NCBI RefSeq assembly: GCF_000516985.1
Contig: NW_006917094.1
Span: forward strand, 1,054,001-1,118,000
Reading direction: 5' to 3'
Source of the DNA: Pestalotiopsis fici W106-1
Lineage: Eukaryota; Ascomycota; Sordariomycetes; Amphisphaeriales; Sporocadaceae
Length of the DNA stretch: 64,000 bases
Position numbers and translations under genes: made by a program
The notes under the pieces: model-generated
Told to the model about the DNA's origin: nothing
The model's database searches: none
The model's input: only the letters and a program-made list of their open reading frames with translations
Shown here: piece by piece, positions 1 through 11,491 of the stretch
Position numbering within the stretch: the stretch's first letter is position 1
Layout: each line of letters begins with the position of its first letter

Positions 1-2606
1 CCAAATGCCGAGAGGTAAGATAGAGGATGACCACCACCAACGACTTTTTGCAGGACCCTGTCGTGCACCTCAAGAGACCGATATCGTGCTTCCGTCTGCA
101 TGCCCCCCCAGAGGAAGGAACGGGCACGCCCTATTCTCCTTCAAGGGAACGTGTCCTCCCTGTTCACATAATCTCTCTACGTACTGACTGGTCACGGAAT
201 ATTGCCTCTGTATGCAAGGATATCCGTAATGGCCGCGCGAGGCAGTCCGACCGAGAGGAGAGGGAATATACCCTGGCGAATTGGGATTCCTCTCGAGAAT
301 CTGGGGTCTGCACTGACCATATCGGGATATTTCTTGTGGGACCTATATTATCACTACACTACAACTTTGTTGGGGGCTCCCTTTTTGCAGATGATCATCT
401 GATGCTGCTTTGTAACTCACGACTCTTGTTGTTTATCCCGGACTTTGATGACACAGCGTAAAAGGACCACAAATTGTTATTTTGCTTGCACACCAAAGCG
501 ATATCTTTCAAGGCATGACGCCCCCTCCTCCTTCCTTCCATTTTCGGTGGCAATTCCCACTTTCATCAGCATCATTCGATATTGCTGCACCCTTTGGTGA
601 TTTTCTGCCAGTGTAGTAGGTTCAACAACTATACGCTACTACCCAAGGCGATATATGACGTCGATGTATACTTAAATTCTGAGAGGGCCAAAGAATTTTG
701 AACGGGGCCCATCCATCGTATGCGCCGAGCTGTTGCAAGGACACACTGAAACTCGAGAATGAGCCGAACCACTGCCACCACCACCCCCCCGACCCGGAAG
801 CTGGTTCCATACCTAGTAGGTATCTACCTTTTCCGTAGAACCACGACTGCGTACAGTTGTCGTCTGTGGCCATCTTTTTCTTGCACCTGCCAGCCCAGAG
901 GAACAGGGGATGGATACATGGCCATTTTAGATTAAAATAAGACGTCTGCGGATGATGGGCATGTGCATAAGCATAGCATAGCATGGCATGTCATTACATG
1001 ACATGACATTGAGGCTCTCTCTGTCACTTACAGCATGTGGCATGGTTACCTCGCTGATGTTTTTATTACTTTTTTTTTTTGTTCCGAATCGCTTTCTTGT
1101 TCCAACGCGATACCAACATGCTACTGTACTCCGTACTGCATGTAGGTGCGGATGGCGAACTCGCGTGAAACTGCCACTCTGCCTCGGGGAGAGTGTAAAC
1201 CTGCATGTAGGGAAAAACCAGTGTAGATATGTGGTCCCTTGTTGCGTATTGCAGTGCGGCGCGCTTGTGCCTCCGCAATGGCGGTAGTAATCTGTTTTCT
1301 TGCCCCCTTATTTCAGCCCTGCAGCGCCGTTATGGCCTTGTGGATTCTGGACTACGGATATAGGGGTCCCCGGAACATCCCAATATCTCATGACTGGGCC
1401 TAGGTACGTATGCACCTCGATCTAGCCCTCTCTTGCTTGGCCTGATACGTCGAGCCAATTCGTTACTTCCCGAGGAGGACCTGGATTTCGTGGTCAAGGC
1501 ATTTAGTAATACTTGTCGACTGTGATATCGTTTTCAGTTACCCACCAAGTCCCATTTTTCCCGATTATCACGTTAGGTTTTTCCCAAGTGTCTCTAAGCA
1601 AGCCTGAGAACCCAAAGAGACTAGAGTTGCGGGAGCCACCGACCCGATCTAGGAGGCCAGAGGACGTGACTTTGAGCCCATCCTTTTGGGGCCCCCAGTT
1701 CTCTGCCGTCCCGACGATCGGGCTTAGTCTTTGAGACACGAGTATAATAGAGCAAGCATCACCAAAAAAAGCAGCGGACTAGAATGGCGGCTCACTAGGG
1801 AGGGTTCCCTGAAACGTGAGTCGGCTCAACACACAATTCACACCCCCATCTCTGCCGTCTTCTCGATCACGGGAGAAAGAAAAGAGAAACGAGGGGAAAA
1901 AAAAAAGAAAGAAAAGTCTTGTCTTTCAGTTTCGGGGCTTGGGCCAGTAGGCGGTGGCCACGCGCCCGGCACGGGAAGGCTGGGGGCTAGGTCGCCACGT
2001 TGTCAAAGGCGGGCCCGTATTCCCAAGTTGACGATGTCAAGGTTCGCTGGCAGTTTGGAAAAAGCAAATTCACAGTCCCTTTTTTTTCTCTTTTTTTTTC
2101 GCCCTTCCTTTTTTCCCCCCCCTTCCCTCTTGTCCCGTCGTCGCCGATTTCGCGAGAGGAAAGAAAAAATTGGATATATTGTGCGAGGGGAACTCTAAAT
2201 GGCCTGATGATTGTCGTGTTCACACTACTATTACTATAATATGAAGAAGAGGCTCCACTTTTGAATAGTCAGACTAGACTATTAGCTGCGGGTAGTATAC
2301 AACACGCCCAAGCATCGTGGGGTGCAGCACCACCAAAATTGGGCAACTCTTGACAATTGCGCGAATAATCATTGTAAATTCCTCATCCCAGAAGTTTATT
2401 TCCGGCCAAGACAAAGGGTACGGCCCCAAACGTAGATCATCATCTTTTATCTTTATACCTGCAGGCCCCGTTGATCTGATCTACTATTTTACCACTACGT
2501 GTGTGCTATACTACTACTGTGTACAGCTGTGGGGCTTTTGGGGGGTTGAGAAGTCTTCTGTATATAATAAAACCTGCTAATTTACAGGGCCTTCCCCACA
2601 CTAGAA

Positions 2607-3016
2607 GCCTTCTGTGGCAAAATGTTCTTCTTAATCCAAGAGTTCTTCTCAAATCAAGAGTTCTTCTTAAAAACCCCACTGTAAGGCCGCTATAACGTCC
2701 ACTATAGCTATCGGGACCACCCACTAAGCCATCCACTAAGTCATTCACTAGCAAAAAGAAAACTCGCGATTTTTTTCTTTTTCTTTTGAATACAACACGA
2801 TCTGAACATAAAACCTACGGGATTATAATAAAGTTTACGGGCTTACGACTACGGCATCACGGATTTACGGATTTACAACGATCACGACGATGCAGCCGGT
2901 TATTTCAGATTCTATTGTATAGCAGTGCCTTCAGCGGCCCTCTCCAGGGGACTAAGAAGAACTCTTGGTTCAAGAAGAACTCTTCGTCCGAGAAGAACAT
3001 TTTGCTACAGAAGGGC
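2607..3016. mobile_element. Inverted-repeat (MITE-like) element
   Basis: A 62 nt left arm (2607-2668) and a 63 nt right arm (2954-3016) are inverted complements with about nine mismatches and one gap, by hand alignment. Each arm itself contains two imperfect copies of an 18-19 bp unit built on AAGAAGAACTCTTGG. The 285 nt spacer has no coding capacity and carries three imperfect copies of an 11 bp unit with the core CCACTAAG (about 2719-2750). The layout fits a small non-autonomous foldback or MITE-type DNA element. I could not identify a clear target-site duplication, and similarity between the outer flanks is weak, so the true ends are uncertain. Confidence 0.5.
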
Positions 3017-3390
3017 TTTAGCGCTTCCGGAAGGGCAAGAACACTTCTTGGCCACCTCAATTTCCCACTACTGTATGCAACGCACTAGTGAGAATGGAAG
3101 CAGCCGGGTCAGACAGACGGGCTACCATCTTGGCGTCTCTTGTCTACTATGATGCTGCTACTACTGCGGATACACTTCACGCAGAGCGGAATCTCGCATA
3201 AGGATCCGTTCCAGTCTGCAGAAGGGTTGCATAGGCGGGCGGTCTTCTAGCTAGTCATCTGCATGCCCAATCCCATCTCCCTTCCCCCCCACTGACTAAA
3301 TGAGCTGTACACTACGTATTCCCGTAGTATGCAGGGCTAGTCATGGGTTGGCAGTAATCATAGTTTGTCAAGATAGACACGCATACATAG

Positions 3391-3419
3391 TATACACACA
3401 TACACACACACACACACAC
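3391..3419. repeat. (AC)n microsatellite
   Basis: Uninterrupted CA/AC dinucleotides preceded by a TACACACA variant. No gene overlaps it. Confidence 0.9.
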
Positions 3420-5062
3420 GGGCAGAGAAGCAATCGCCGCGAAGAGATGAGCAAGAAAGAAGGAACAAATGCCCACCCCTCCAATCCCCTTCTTTCAACG
3501 GTTCGTGCTGGGCCGGTAACGATTTCCGGACGGGAAACGCTGCGAGGCTAGAGCACCACCCTCCCCCAGTCCTCTTGTAGCCCACAAAATCGAGGCGACA
3601 GGACCACATGACGGTGCTTGGTGCGAAACAAACTTACTTGCGTAGGGCGACGGGTCTCCATTCTGGGCCCCCAGACAGACAACACAAACGAAAGATCTGC
3701 TTTTTCTTTGTTCGCTGTGAAACACTTTTGGTTATATCCCGTGGACTCGATGACCACGTCTTGCATTTTGTGCTAAAGTCTCTGAATATTTCATATTGCC
3801 ACTTTGGGCAAATTATTGACTGGGGAAGAAAAAAATTAAACATAAAAAACGGTTATGGGAGTATCTTTCTTGGGGCCCTTGCCCTTCCGCAGCCTCAGGG
3901 CTAGTCGGCCAGCAAAGCGTTTGTTGTTGCCACACTCTCCATCTCAGATATATCGATGGTGCTACAGCATGAGGCAGGTGTAACCGGCTTGCTTTTCTGG
4001 TGTAGGACACAGACTGCGCAATCAAGCATGGTAGGGGGTGGGAAGCACGACAAGTTGTGTGCTTTCTTTTCTTCTTCTTTCTGTATCCACTCCAGAGACG
4101 TTGAATGGTTGTTCGCACGTGCAGCCAAGTCTGCCTGTCTGCTGCCAATACCAGGTAAACAGCAGTACAGTCAGATCCTTCTGATTGTCTCCATGCAGGC
4201 GGCGCTCCGATGGCCGCAGCAAAGAAGACCCTTCCTCCACCCTTTCAGCAAATTCAGGATAGATTACCTGGACTGAGGATGTTGCTATTGTTGGGCCACT
4301 GTTGTCTTGCTGAAGAGGGCTAGTTTGCAAGGCAAGTCACATACTACTGCGTTTTATCCTCAAGTGTTTGGCTTGATACAATTGGTTTCCTTGAGTCACA
4401 ATGCATACAGGCCTCTTGGTAGAATGTGTAGTTGAATGATTCAGAATCCTATGCAAGAGTGTTCAGTCTGCAGATGCGCCCCAGATGTAAGACCAAACAA
4501 AGGAGATGATATCTTGGGGGAGGATGACTGACAGGGATGTCACCATTGACCACCACCTGGCGGCGGCGACATATGCATACACCTACACAGACCCTGACTG
4601 TGCGTATGCAGTGGCTACCGTCTTTCTTACCAAACGTCGAGACTAGGGCGTGCTCGCCATGAGCTCTGATCTCAAGTCCGAAACAGCAGTCTGCGTGCAC
4701 TTCAGACTTTGCCAGATTTCCGTTGACTGGCCATGCTGTATGGAGTATACTAGGGCAATAATCCCGTCCAGACTTATTCCCATGCCCAGAATAGATATTG
4801 TGGCCCGTGAGAGCCGTGTAGGGATACACGGTGCATGGTAAGGGTGGATAGTCCATGGCCTGTCAAGTTGGGCCAACGGGTTGACTATGCAAGTGTTGTG
4901 AATACAGTGAGGGTTGCCAAGATCAAAGCATTCAGGACTTTTGTCAAACGTGGAGATAGATTCTGGCCTTGGTTTCCACTGAATTGCCTTGTTTGGTGAA
5001 GGCATTCCGCTGGTATCTCTGTTGTCAATCATCCCTCCCTCCCTCCCTTTGTCCACCATCAG

Positions 5063-5101
5063 TCAATCAATCAATCAATCAATCAATCAGTCAGTCAGTC
5101 A
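5063..5101. repeat. (TCAA)n/(TCAG)n tetranucleotide repeat
   Basis: Seven TCAA-type units pass into four TCAG units, a two-phase microsatellite in gene-free DNA. A short GACT array on the same theme follows near 5181. Confidence 0.9.
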
Positions 5102-8100
5102 GGTTAGCCATGGGGTCAAGGTCCAGGCCTCGGTCCGCAACGGCCAGGATTGGCGATATCAACCGGGCGTTGGCTGACCCGATGACTGACTGACTGGCAA
5201 GCCTGGAGGTTTGTAATACTAACCCTGTAGTATTGGGGGATCCACATATAAGCCCAGGATACTGATTAGCAACAGGGACTTTTTAACCTTTCTTGTCATT
5301 GCAAGACGAAAAAAGAGGAGGGGGTGATGGGATGGGCAGATGGGGGAACGGATCCGACCAGAGAAAAGAGAGAGGGAGAGGGAGAGTAAAGATGTGGGTG
5401 TGGGGTGAGTTGAGAGCAAACCTCGTCTGTCACAGTTGGTAGGTGGTTATCGCGTACTGTGTATCTATATGCTCCCCCATTTGGTGAGGCATCCCTACTT
5501 GTATTTTCGGTAATTCATCCAATATCTCAATAGTGCTGTTGTTGGATCTGAGTATTCCTCTACCTGCGATAATCATGGTTCTGGATCGGACCTGCACAAA
5601 TGCACTAGATCCGGGGACATAGAGCTTTGGCAGTGGCGAAGATGCCAATCCAACCACTTGGCGGCTATTCTCTACCTTTGTGAAGGCATGTACGAGAAAG
5701 GTTGTGACGCACGATATTTTGCATACCAAGAAAGGTGACCCATCAATGGCCTCTTCTGCTCGTTGGGTTTTTTTGTGCAGGACAACATAAAATAAACTTG
5801 ACACGAAGACCTGGTGGTCGGTGCTCTCTAGATTTCGTATCCATGGCATTCGCCTCGATGAGGAGATCCTTTGATCATGATCATGATGGAAAAACACCTC
5901 AGCAAGGAGGAGGCATCGTGGTACCGAACGTTGCACGAAATATGACGGAATGGGCTCAATACGAGCGATGCAAGGCTATGATCTTCCAGACATTGGTCAT
6001 CATCCAAGACCCGTGGCCCCCTAAGGAAAATCTACCTTTCAACGGTAGGGACCTGGGCTGGTGTGCTGTACACAGGACTCTGTATACTCCGTAACGATCA
6101 CTGTGCAGACGACAACCATGATGGGCCCGCGAGTCGTGAGCCGTTCAGCAATTGGCGCGCTGTCGGCGGTTGTGGGTCAGGTACTGGCGCTGACAATGGC
6201 GATATCTCAGGGTGAGACGTAACGAAAACTGGCGGAGGACAAGAGGGGGTGGAATACTTACTGTACAAGGGAGGGCCAAGCTGAGCTGACGGGAGGAGGG
6301 GGGGAGAGGAGAAGGGAAAAAAAAAAAAAACAATTTTAGTGAGGGGTCGAGGGAGGGAGGGAAAAAGAGCCTTTGGACCAAAGTACCGCTAGCGAAAGTC
6401 CGTACCCACGCCGAATGAAGCCACCCAAGCCACCACCGTCTCAGAAAATCCAGTACGCGATAGATTAAAGAGATACTCCGTGTCACGATGCCATAGCCCA
6501 GCCGCAGTGCGCAAGTTGCAAGGTCGGTGAAGAAAGACGGTCTCTCAAGGTGGCCGCCTCATGTCATGATTCAATCAATCCTCCAATCGCTGGCCAGCAG
6601 CCCGTGGCGGGCAGTTCTGGGATCAGATCCAATCTCGCGCTGGGGGGATGGGATGATGGATAAATTCCTATTCCTACGTTTGTTCACTGTGTCCGTCGTT
6701 CTTTGCTGCCATGCACCCCTGCGCAAACACAAGACACTGTCCATAGTCAATCTCTGCCTGGTCTCGCCTCGTTTCGCAAAAGACTTCCATTCACTTTCTT
6801 TTTGCTATTGCTAGTGCCAATATCATAGTAATTCTTTGGCATTAAATTCTATTCTATTCTAAATGGGCTGCCGAGCGCTAGTTCTCCAGCTTTCCACCCG
6901 GAGTCTATCGTCATCTGCAAGCCCCAGTATCAAGATTGATCTACCGACGCGCCGCAACCAGCCACGCAGGAAACGATTTCATGTGATGACGAGCTTGGCG
7001 AGTAGGCAAGGAACAAATATATCTGACAGAGATATCAATTTCAACTAATAAATACAATCATGCTTCGAGGGCTGCTTAAAGTCATAACTCTGACTCGGGA
7101 TGAAAAGAATCACAAGCTACTCGTCTCTGGCTGAGCTCCGGGACCGGGGGTGACCTGCCTTTGGGGAGGGAAAAGAAAAACTACTACGGGCAAGACGGAC
7201 CTACCTAGGCAGGCTAAGGTTTTTGCTGCTCTTCCTCGTACAATTTGAGCCGCATTCCCGTGCTGTGTTTGCTTGAATCATTCTCGGCGAGCTGCTGCTA
7301 ACAGAGTGAAGCCTTTGCTAGACTAATTATATCATCGACAGCCCGTAGCAAGTCACCGTCGTTGGAATATAAAATGCACTATCGTCTGGCGCCAAGTAGC
7401 GAGATGGCCATCCGGCACTGTAAGTGGATCAGGATGCAACGCGGCGTAAAAGGGCAGCTCGCGCCAGTGAAAGAACCTTATTAGTATGTAGGTACTTCGT
7501 AGTGTATTCGTACATTGCCCACCACGGGACGCGGCCATCATCCAAGTAACCGCACAGTAGTGCTCGCAGAAACTGCCTGCGGCCCCTGCCCTGCTGCCAG
7601 CCGCTTGGTAGGGGGAGCCGGGGGTTGGAGGGAGATCTTACCGACCAACCGATGATGCTGGCATCAGTCCTCCTTACGCGCGAGCGCGATTAACTCTCAA
7701 TGGCAGCGGCTGCTCAGAGAAGTCGACAACAACAACCGCTGACACACTGCGCTTATATGATTGACTTACATTCACTCACGGCCTGGGACCTGGATCGACG
7801 ACAGGCTATTTTGTAATGTTATCAAGACGTCCTTGAACCTAATTGCCCGTAGCATCTACATTACGCGCTGGCTCCCAAGGAGGAACCATGGTCTATTTCC
7901 GAGGGAGTCATTGATCATGAGCACAGACGACACACATGCTCTGGATACACGCAAAAACCAGCTGGGGAGTCCCGTCACTGGTAGGCCCCACCCAATAACA
8001 AGAAGCGACTCCCCTGTCTGTCCGAGGCCTGAGCAGGCTTCTTCGATGGCTGGTGGCCAGATACAGTGGAGCATTTACGGCCTGTGACCCGGCACCAGGC

Positions 8101-9491
8101 CAGATAGATGCCTGTGCAAAAGTTCCCCTCCAAGTGCCCGCGCGCCGCGAGAGAAACGGCATCCGACGCCTAAGACGGCCGGACAGAGCGCGCCGAGGTG
8201 CCCGAATCCTTTTAGCCCTTTCAAGTTCAGGACTCCAGGGCAAGAAGAGGAAAAGCTCGGCTCTGGCATGGTTTGCGTCGTTCCCCCCTCCAGTCTCTCT
8301 GGCGAGGACCGGCTACATTACTCTCGGACTGGGCAAGGCGTCCCACAGATTCAACGCCGCCATCATGAGCACAGAGCCTGCCCACCTAAATGTACTATTT
8401 AGTGCAGAGCTCCCGTTTCTCGGAATCAGTCTACGTACTTTGCCATGTTTGATGTGCGTGTGTAATCGCCAAGAGAGATTGTGAGGTATTCCTTCTCATT
8501 GGGTCCGAGTATCTTTCAGGATCCCTGACCAAGGATCCAGATTTCCCATGATCAAAGTTTTCAAGGACCCGAGAGCTTCAGTCAGAGACGTATTCTTTTT
8601 TAGCTTCTCCGAACCGTAAGAGGACAAAAAATTCTCACACCTTCTTCAATATTGACGCAAATGTTTATTTACCATGACACTTTGTGAGTCTCGCCCTCTG
8701 TTGCTGTCTCCATAGAGGGGCAAAAGGCCCGAGGTACGTGTGGCCTAGCCTCGCTGGGCACATATATCCTGTACATTAGACCTGCAATATCGCATCTTGA
8801 TAGACAAGCCGCCGTCATTCCTCGTTAAGAAAAACGTGCAACGACTGCGAGACGCCCATGTATACAGTGTCTCATGGGCTTGCTAGACAGACACAGCAGA
8901 TGCAGCGGCGGCAGCAGAAGCAGGAGCAGGAACGTCGACAACTCTTGTGCGGTCATGAATTTTGATTCATTTGCTAATCTTGACAGAGTAATAAAAAAAA
9001 AAGACGATAGTCATTCAGGATTTGAATGCTCAGCAAAAAGTAATCCAAATTTGCCAACCATGTACGTAGGTAGCAGCAGAAAAATGGACAAGAAAGTATG
9101 GGGTGAGTGGCCCCTCCAATGTGCATCCACAGGGCAACTCTACTACCTACTGGGTCGCGCTTCATCGATGATCTGAGGTACTCACGAATGAATGGGTCCG
9201 GACAATGACTGAGGCACGATGAGCATTGAATGTAGGTACATTTGCCAGAGTACCTACCTTGCCGTCTATGGACAACATTCAATGGGAGAGAGAGAAAAAC
9301 CCACTGCACCGATTGAGCTCCAGTAATTCAACCTGGCCACACTCTACGTAGTGTAGGTACTTTATAGAAATACTGTGTAGCTGCTCTCTTGTGCCCTCAA
9401 GCCTCTCAGGCCATCTTATGCTCTGCGCTAAGAAGCACCAACCACCATCTTACAAGATTGCACGCCCCCTTGGATAAAAACACCCGGCAGC

Positions 9492-9518
9492 GCACACACA
9501 CACACACACACACACACA
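9492..9518. repeat. (CA)n microsatellite
   Basis: About 13 perfect CA dinucleotides. Just downstream, a 13 bp direct repeat (AGGGTGCCAGGAT at 9599-9611 and 9633-9645) lies at a 34 bp period. Confidence 0.9.
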
Positions 9519-10132
9519 TCGGAGTAGTGGGCTTGGTTTGGACCGACTAGACTAGGCCAGGGTATATAATGTAGCTGGGATGCTACGGTAAGGAAGTTAG
9601 GGTGCCAGGATCAAATATCGCTGGGCAAAGCCAGGGTGCCAGGATACTGTACATGGTAGAGGTCGACGCTACCTAGGGTACCGCATGCACACAGTCCACA
9701 CCCCTCAGCCCACCAAAAAACGGCAGTAGGTACTTCTACAGTGCCACCAACGGCTGTTCTTCACTTTTTCCCCCCCCCAACGCTCTTCAGCTATCAGGTG
9801 ACTATGATACATAGTACTTCATGGCTTGGATATAGTTGTTGTAATTTTGGTAGATTTGAATAGATTCTCCAAGAATTAAATAGATAGAAAGGGAGACATC
9901 AAGGTCAAAGTTATCCGTCTGTACATGGATTATAAATATCGTGTTGTTGGTAAATCCGCACAGCGGCCTGGGGGGGGGGTTGTCTACGCACCCCCGTCGA
10001 GACTCCAACCCAGTCCTTGTCTACATTCAGCCCACTATTATTCACATCCGCTGGGGGTTCACAGTGTCAGAGAAACGAAAGATCGAGCGACCAGGTCTGG
10101 CTAGATGATTATTTGGTTTCTACCCCGAGATA

Positions 10133-11134
10133 ATGCACCTAGTACCTACAGCATCATCCATGGGTGACTACTACTACTACAACTACTACTATCTTAGCTT
10201 CCCCTGCCTCCTCTTCCTAACCACCACGACCGTTTTCTCTTTTCTACCTACTTACTTCTTCTCTTCCTTCCTCTCTTCCTCCTTACGTCTATCCGACCAC
10301 CCCAATTCTTCCGAGACGGACTTCAGAGGTTGGAGCGTAGGTACGTATTGTGATCCCGTCGAGATCGCCGTCTTCTACTACACCGTCCCCGGGCCTAGTT
10401 GCCAACACTTCCCTCTGCTTCCCACTCCGACCAACGAAAACCAAAAAGCTCTTTCGCGCAAACCTCGACCACCTGGGTCCGCTATATTGGACCACGAGCT
10501 GAATGTCAACCTGGCCCTTGAATCATATATCCATGGCCTCAACTCATTGCATGAAGCTGACCATTGTGCCTCACCACGAATAGTGTCGAACTTTTTTCTT
10601 TTCTTTCTCGAATCCAAAAGGAAGCAAGCGAGGAAGAAGCCGCGTTCGTAGTTGGGCAGGCTTGAGCAGACACATACTTTCAATTGAAAAGGTCATAACC
10701 TCAAGAAACCTCGAGGACGAATAAAAAGAGTAGGAAAGCACGACCGGACTTACGACTTTCTTCGTTTTTCTTGTAACCTGTCTCTGCACGTCACGAAAAA
10801 AGCCCCTCGTTTAAGCTTTAACGACATCAACATCAACATCTTGCATCGCTCTTAGACTTAAGCGATACGACTGACGACCAATTGTTTCGATACCAACTTC
10901 TGTGAGGGTTTAGCAGGAAGCGTCCGATTCGGTTCCAGGACTCACGTTCCACCTGTGATTTGAGGTAGGAGGACTGTTCCTCACCGTCAGCGCTGTGCTT
11001 GTCCGAAGTACCGCGCAGATTTAGGAAAACCACTGCGTGGAGTGGGTGTGGTGGGCTCTGTGCTTCTTGAGAAAGTCAGGGTTTGCTGAGGCGTACGCCG
11101 TCTTCTGAATCGTCTCTACGACTCCCCTTGCTAG
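10133..11134 (+). promoter_or_regulatory. Probable stuA promoter/leader region
   Basis: This block lies directly upstream of stuA and has pyrimidine-rich runs typical of fungal promoters and leaders. It carries an ACT/TAC trinucleotide repeat (about 10166-10191) and a closed 16-codon reading frame at 10533-10583. I saw no ATG between about 10780 and 11134. A splice-acceptor-like CCCCTTGCTAG ends at 11134, immediately after which a coding-like frame opens in phase with stuA. Known stuA genes (Aspergillus nidulans) have long leaders, alternative transcripts and upstream reading frames; that this region is transcribed here is inference. Confidence 0.45.
10533..10583 (+). other. Possible uORF in the stuA leader (16 codons)
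   Basis: ATG at 10533, a second in-frame ATG at 10551, and a TAG at 10581-10583. It lies about 910 nt upstream of the likely stuA start codon. If it is inside the stuA mRNA it could control translation, as described for the A. nidulans stuA leader. There is no transcript evidence here. Confidence 0.3.
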
Positions 11135-11491
11135 ATCGTCAAGCTGGATCCTCAACTTCTTCCGCCGATTTCTTACTCGCATCCCCGGGGACCAAGCGAC
11201 GTATCATACTACGGGCAACCTGCCGCGCCGCGCCCGTTGCCGTATGCCAGTGAGAGATTGCCGTCGATTCCTTTAGCCCAACATCTTGCATACTCCTCGG
11301 GTGCATCTTCACCCCGGCTCAGTTCTATTGGCTCGTCTGTGAGTTCGAACGGCGATTCCCACTCGTCCTTCACAACCGCCACCTCGGCCACTTCGTCCAA
11401 CGGCCCCAAGACCCCTTCCCCAAGCCTCCCTGTAACAGGCATATCTGGGGCATCATCACATTCAGTAGGAACATACGACCATTATCCCGCT

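Larger units (their letters stand above)
1..10132. other. Gene-free stretch upstream of stuA
   Basis: I see no supportable gene in this 10 kb. Open frames on both strands are short, overlap one another, lack fungal splice structure and resemble no family I know. The stretch contains pyrimidine tracts, three microsatellites, an inverted-repeat element near 2.6-3.0 kb and many GTAGGTAC-like words in its last 3 kb. It may hold distal regulatory sequence for stuA or untranslated RNA, but nothing in the sequence proves either. Confidence 0.6.

Noticed and set aside
622..984. 120-codon minus-strand frame near the left edge
   Set aside because: Biased, repetitive composition with no domain or splice signals; probably chance.
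3391..3419. Possible CRISPR-like array
   Set aside because: It is a plain dinucleotide run without spacers; the organism is a fungus.
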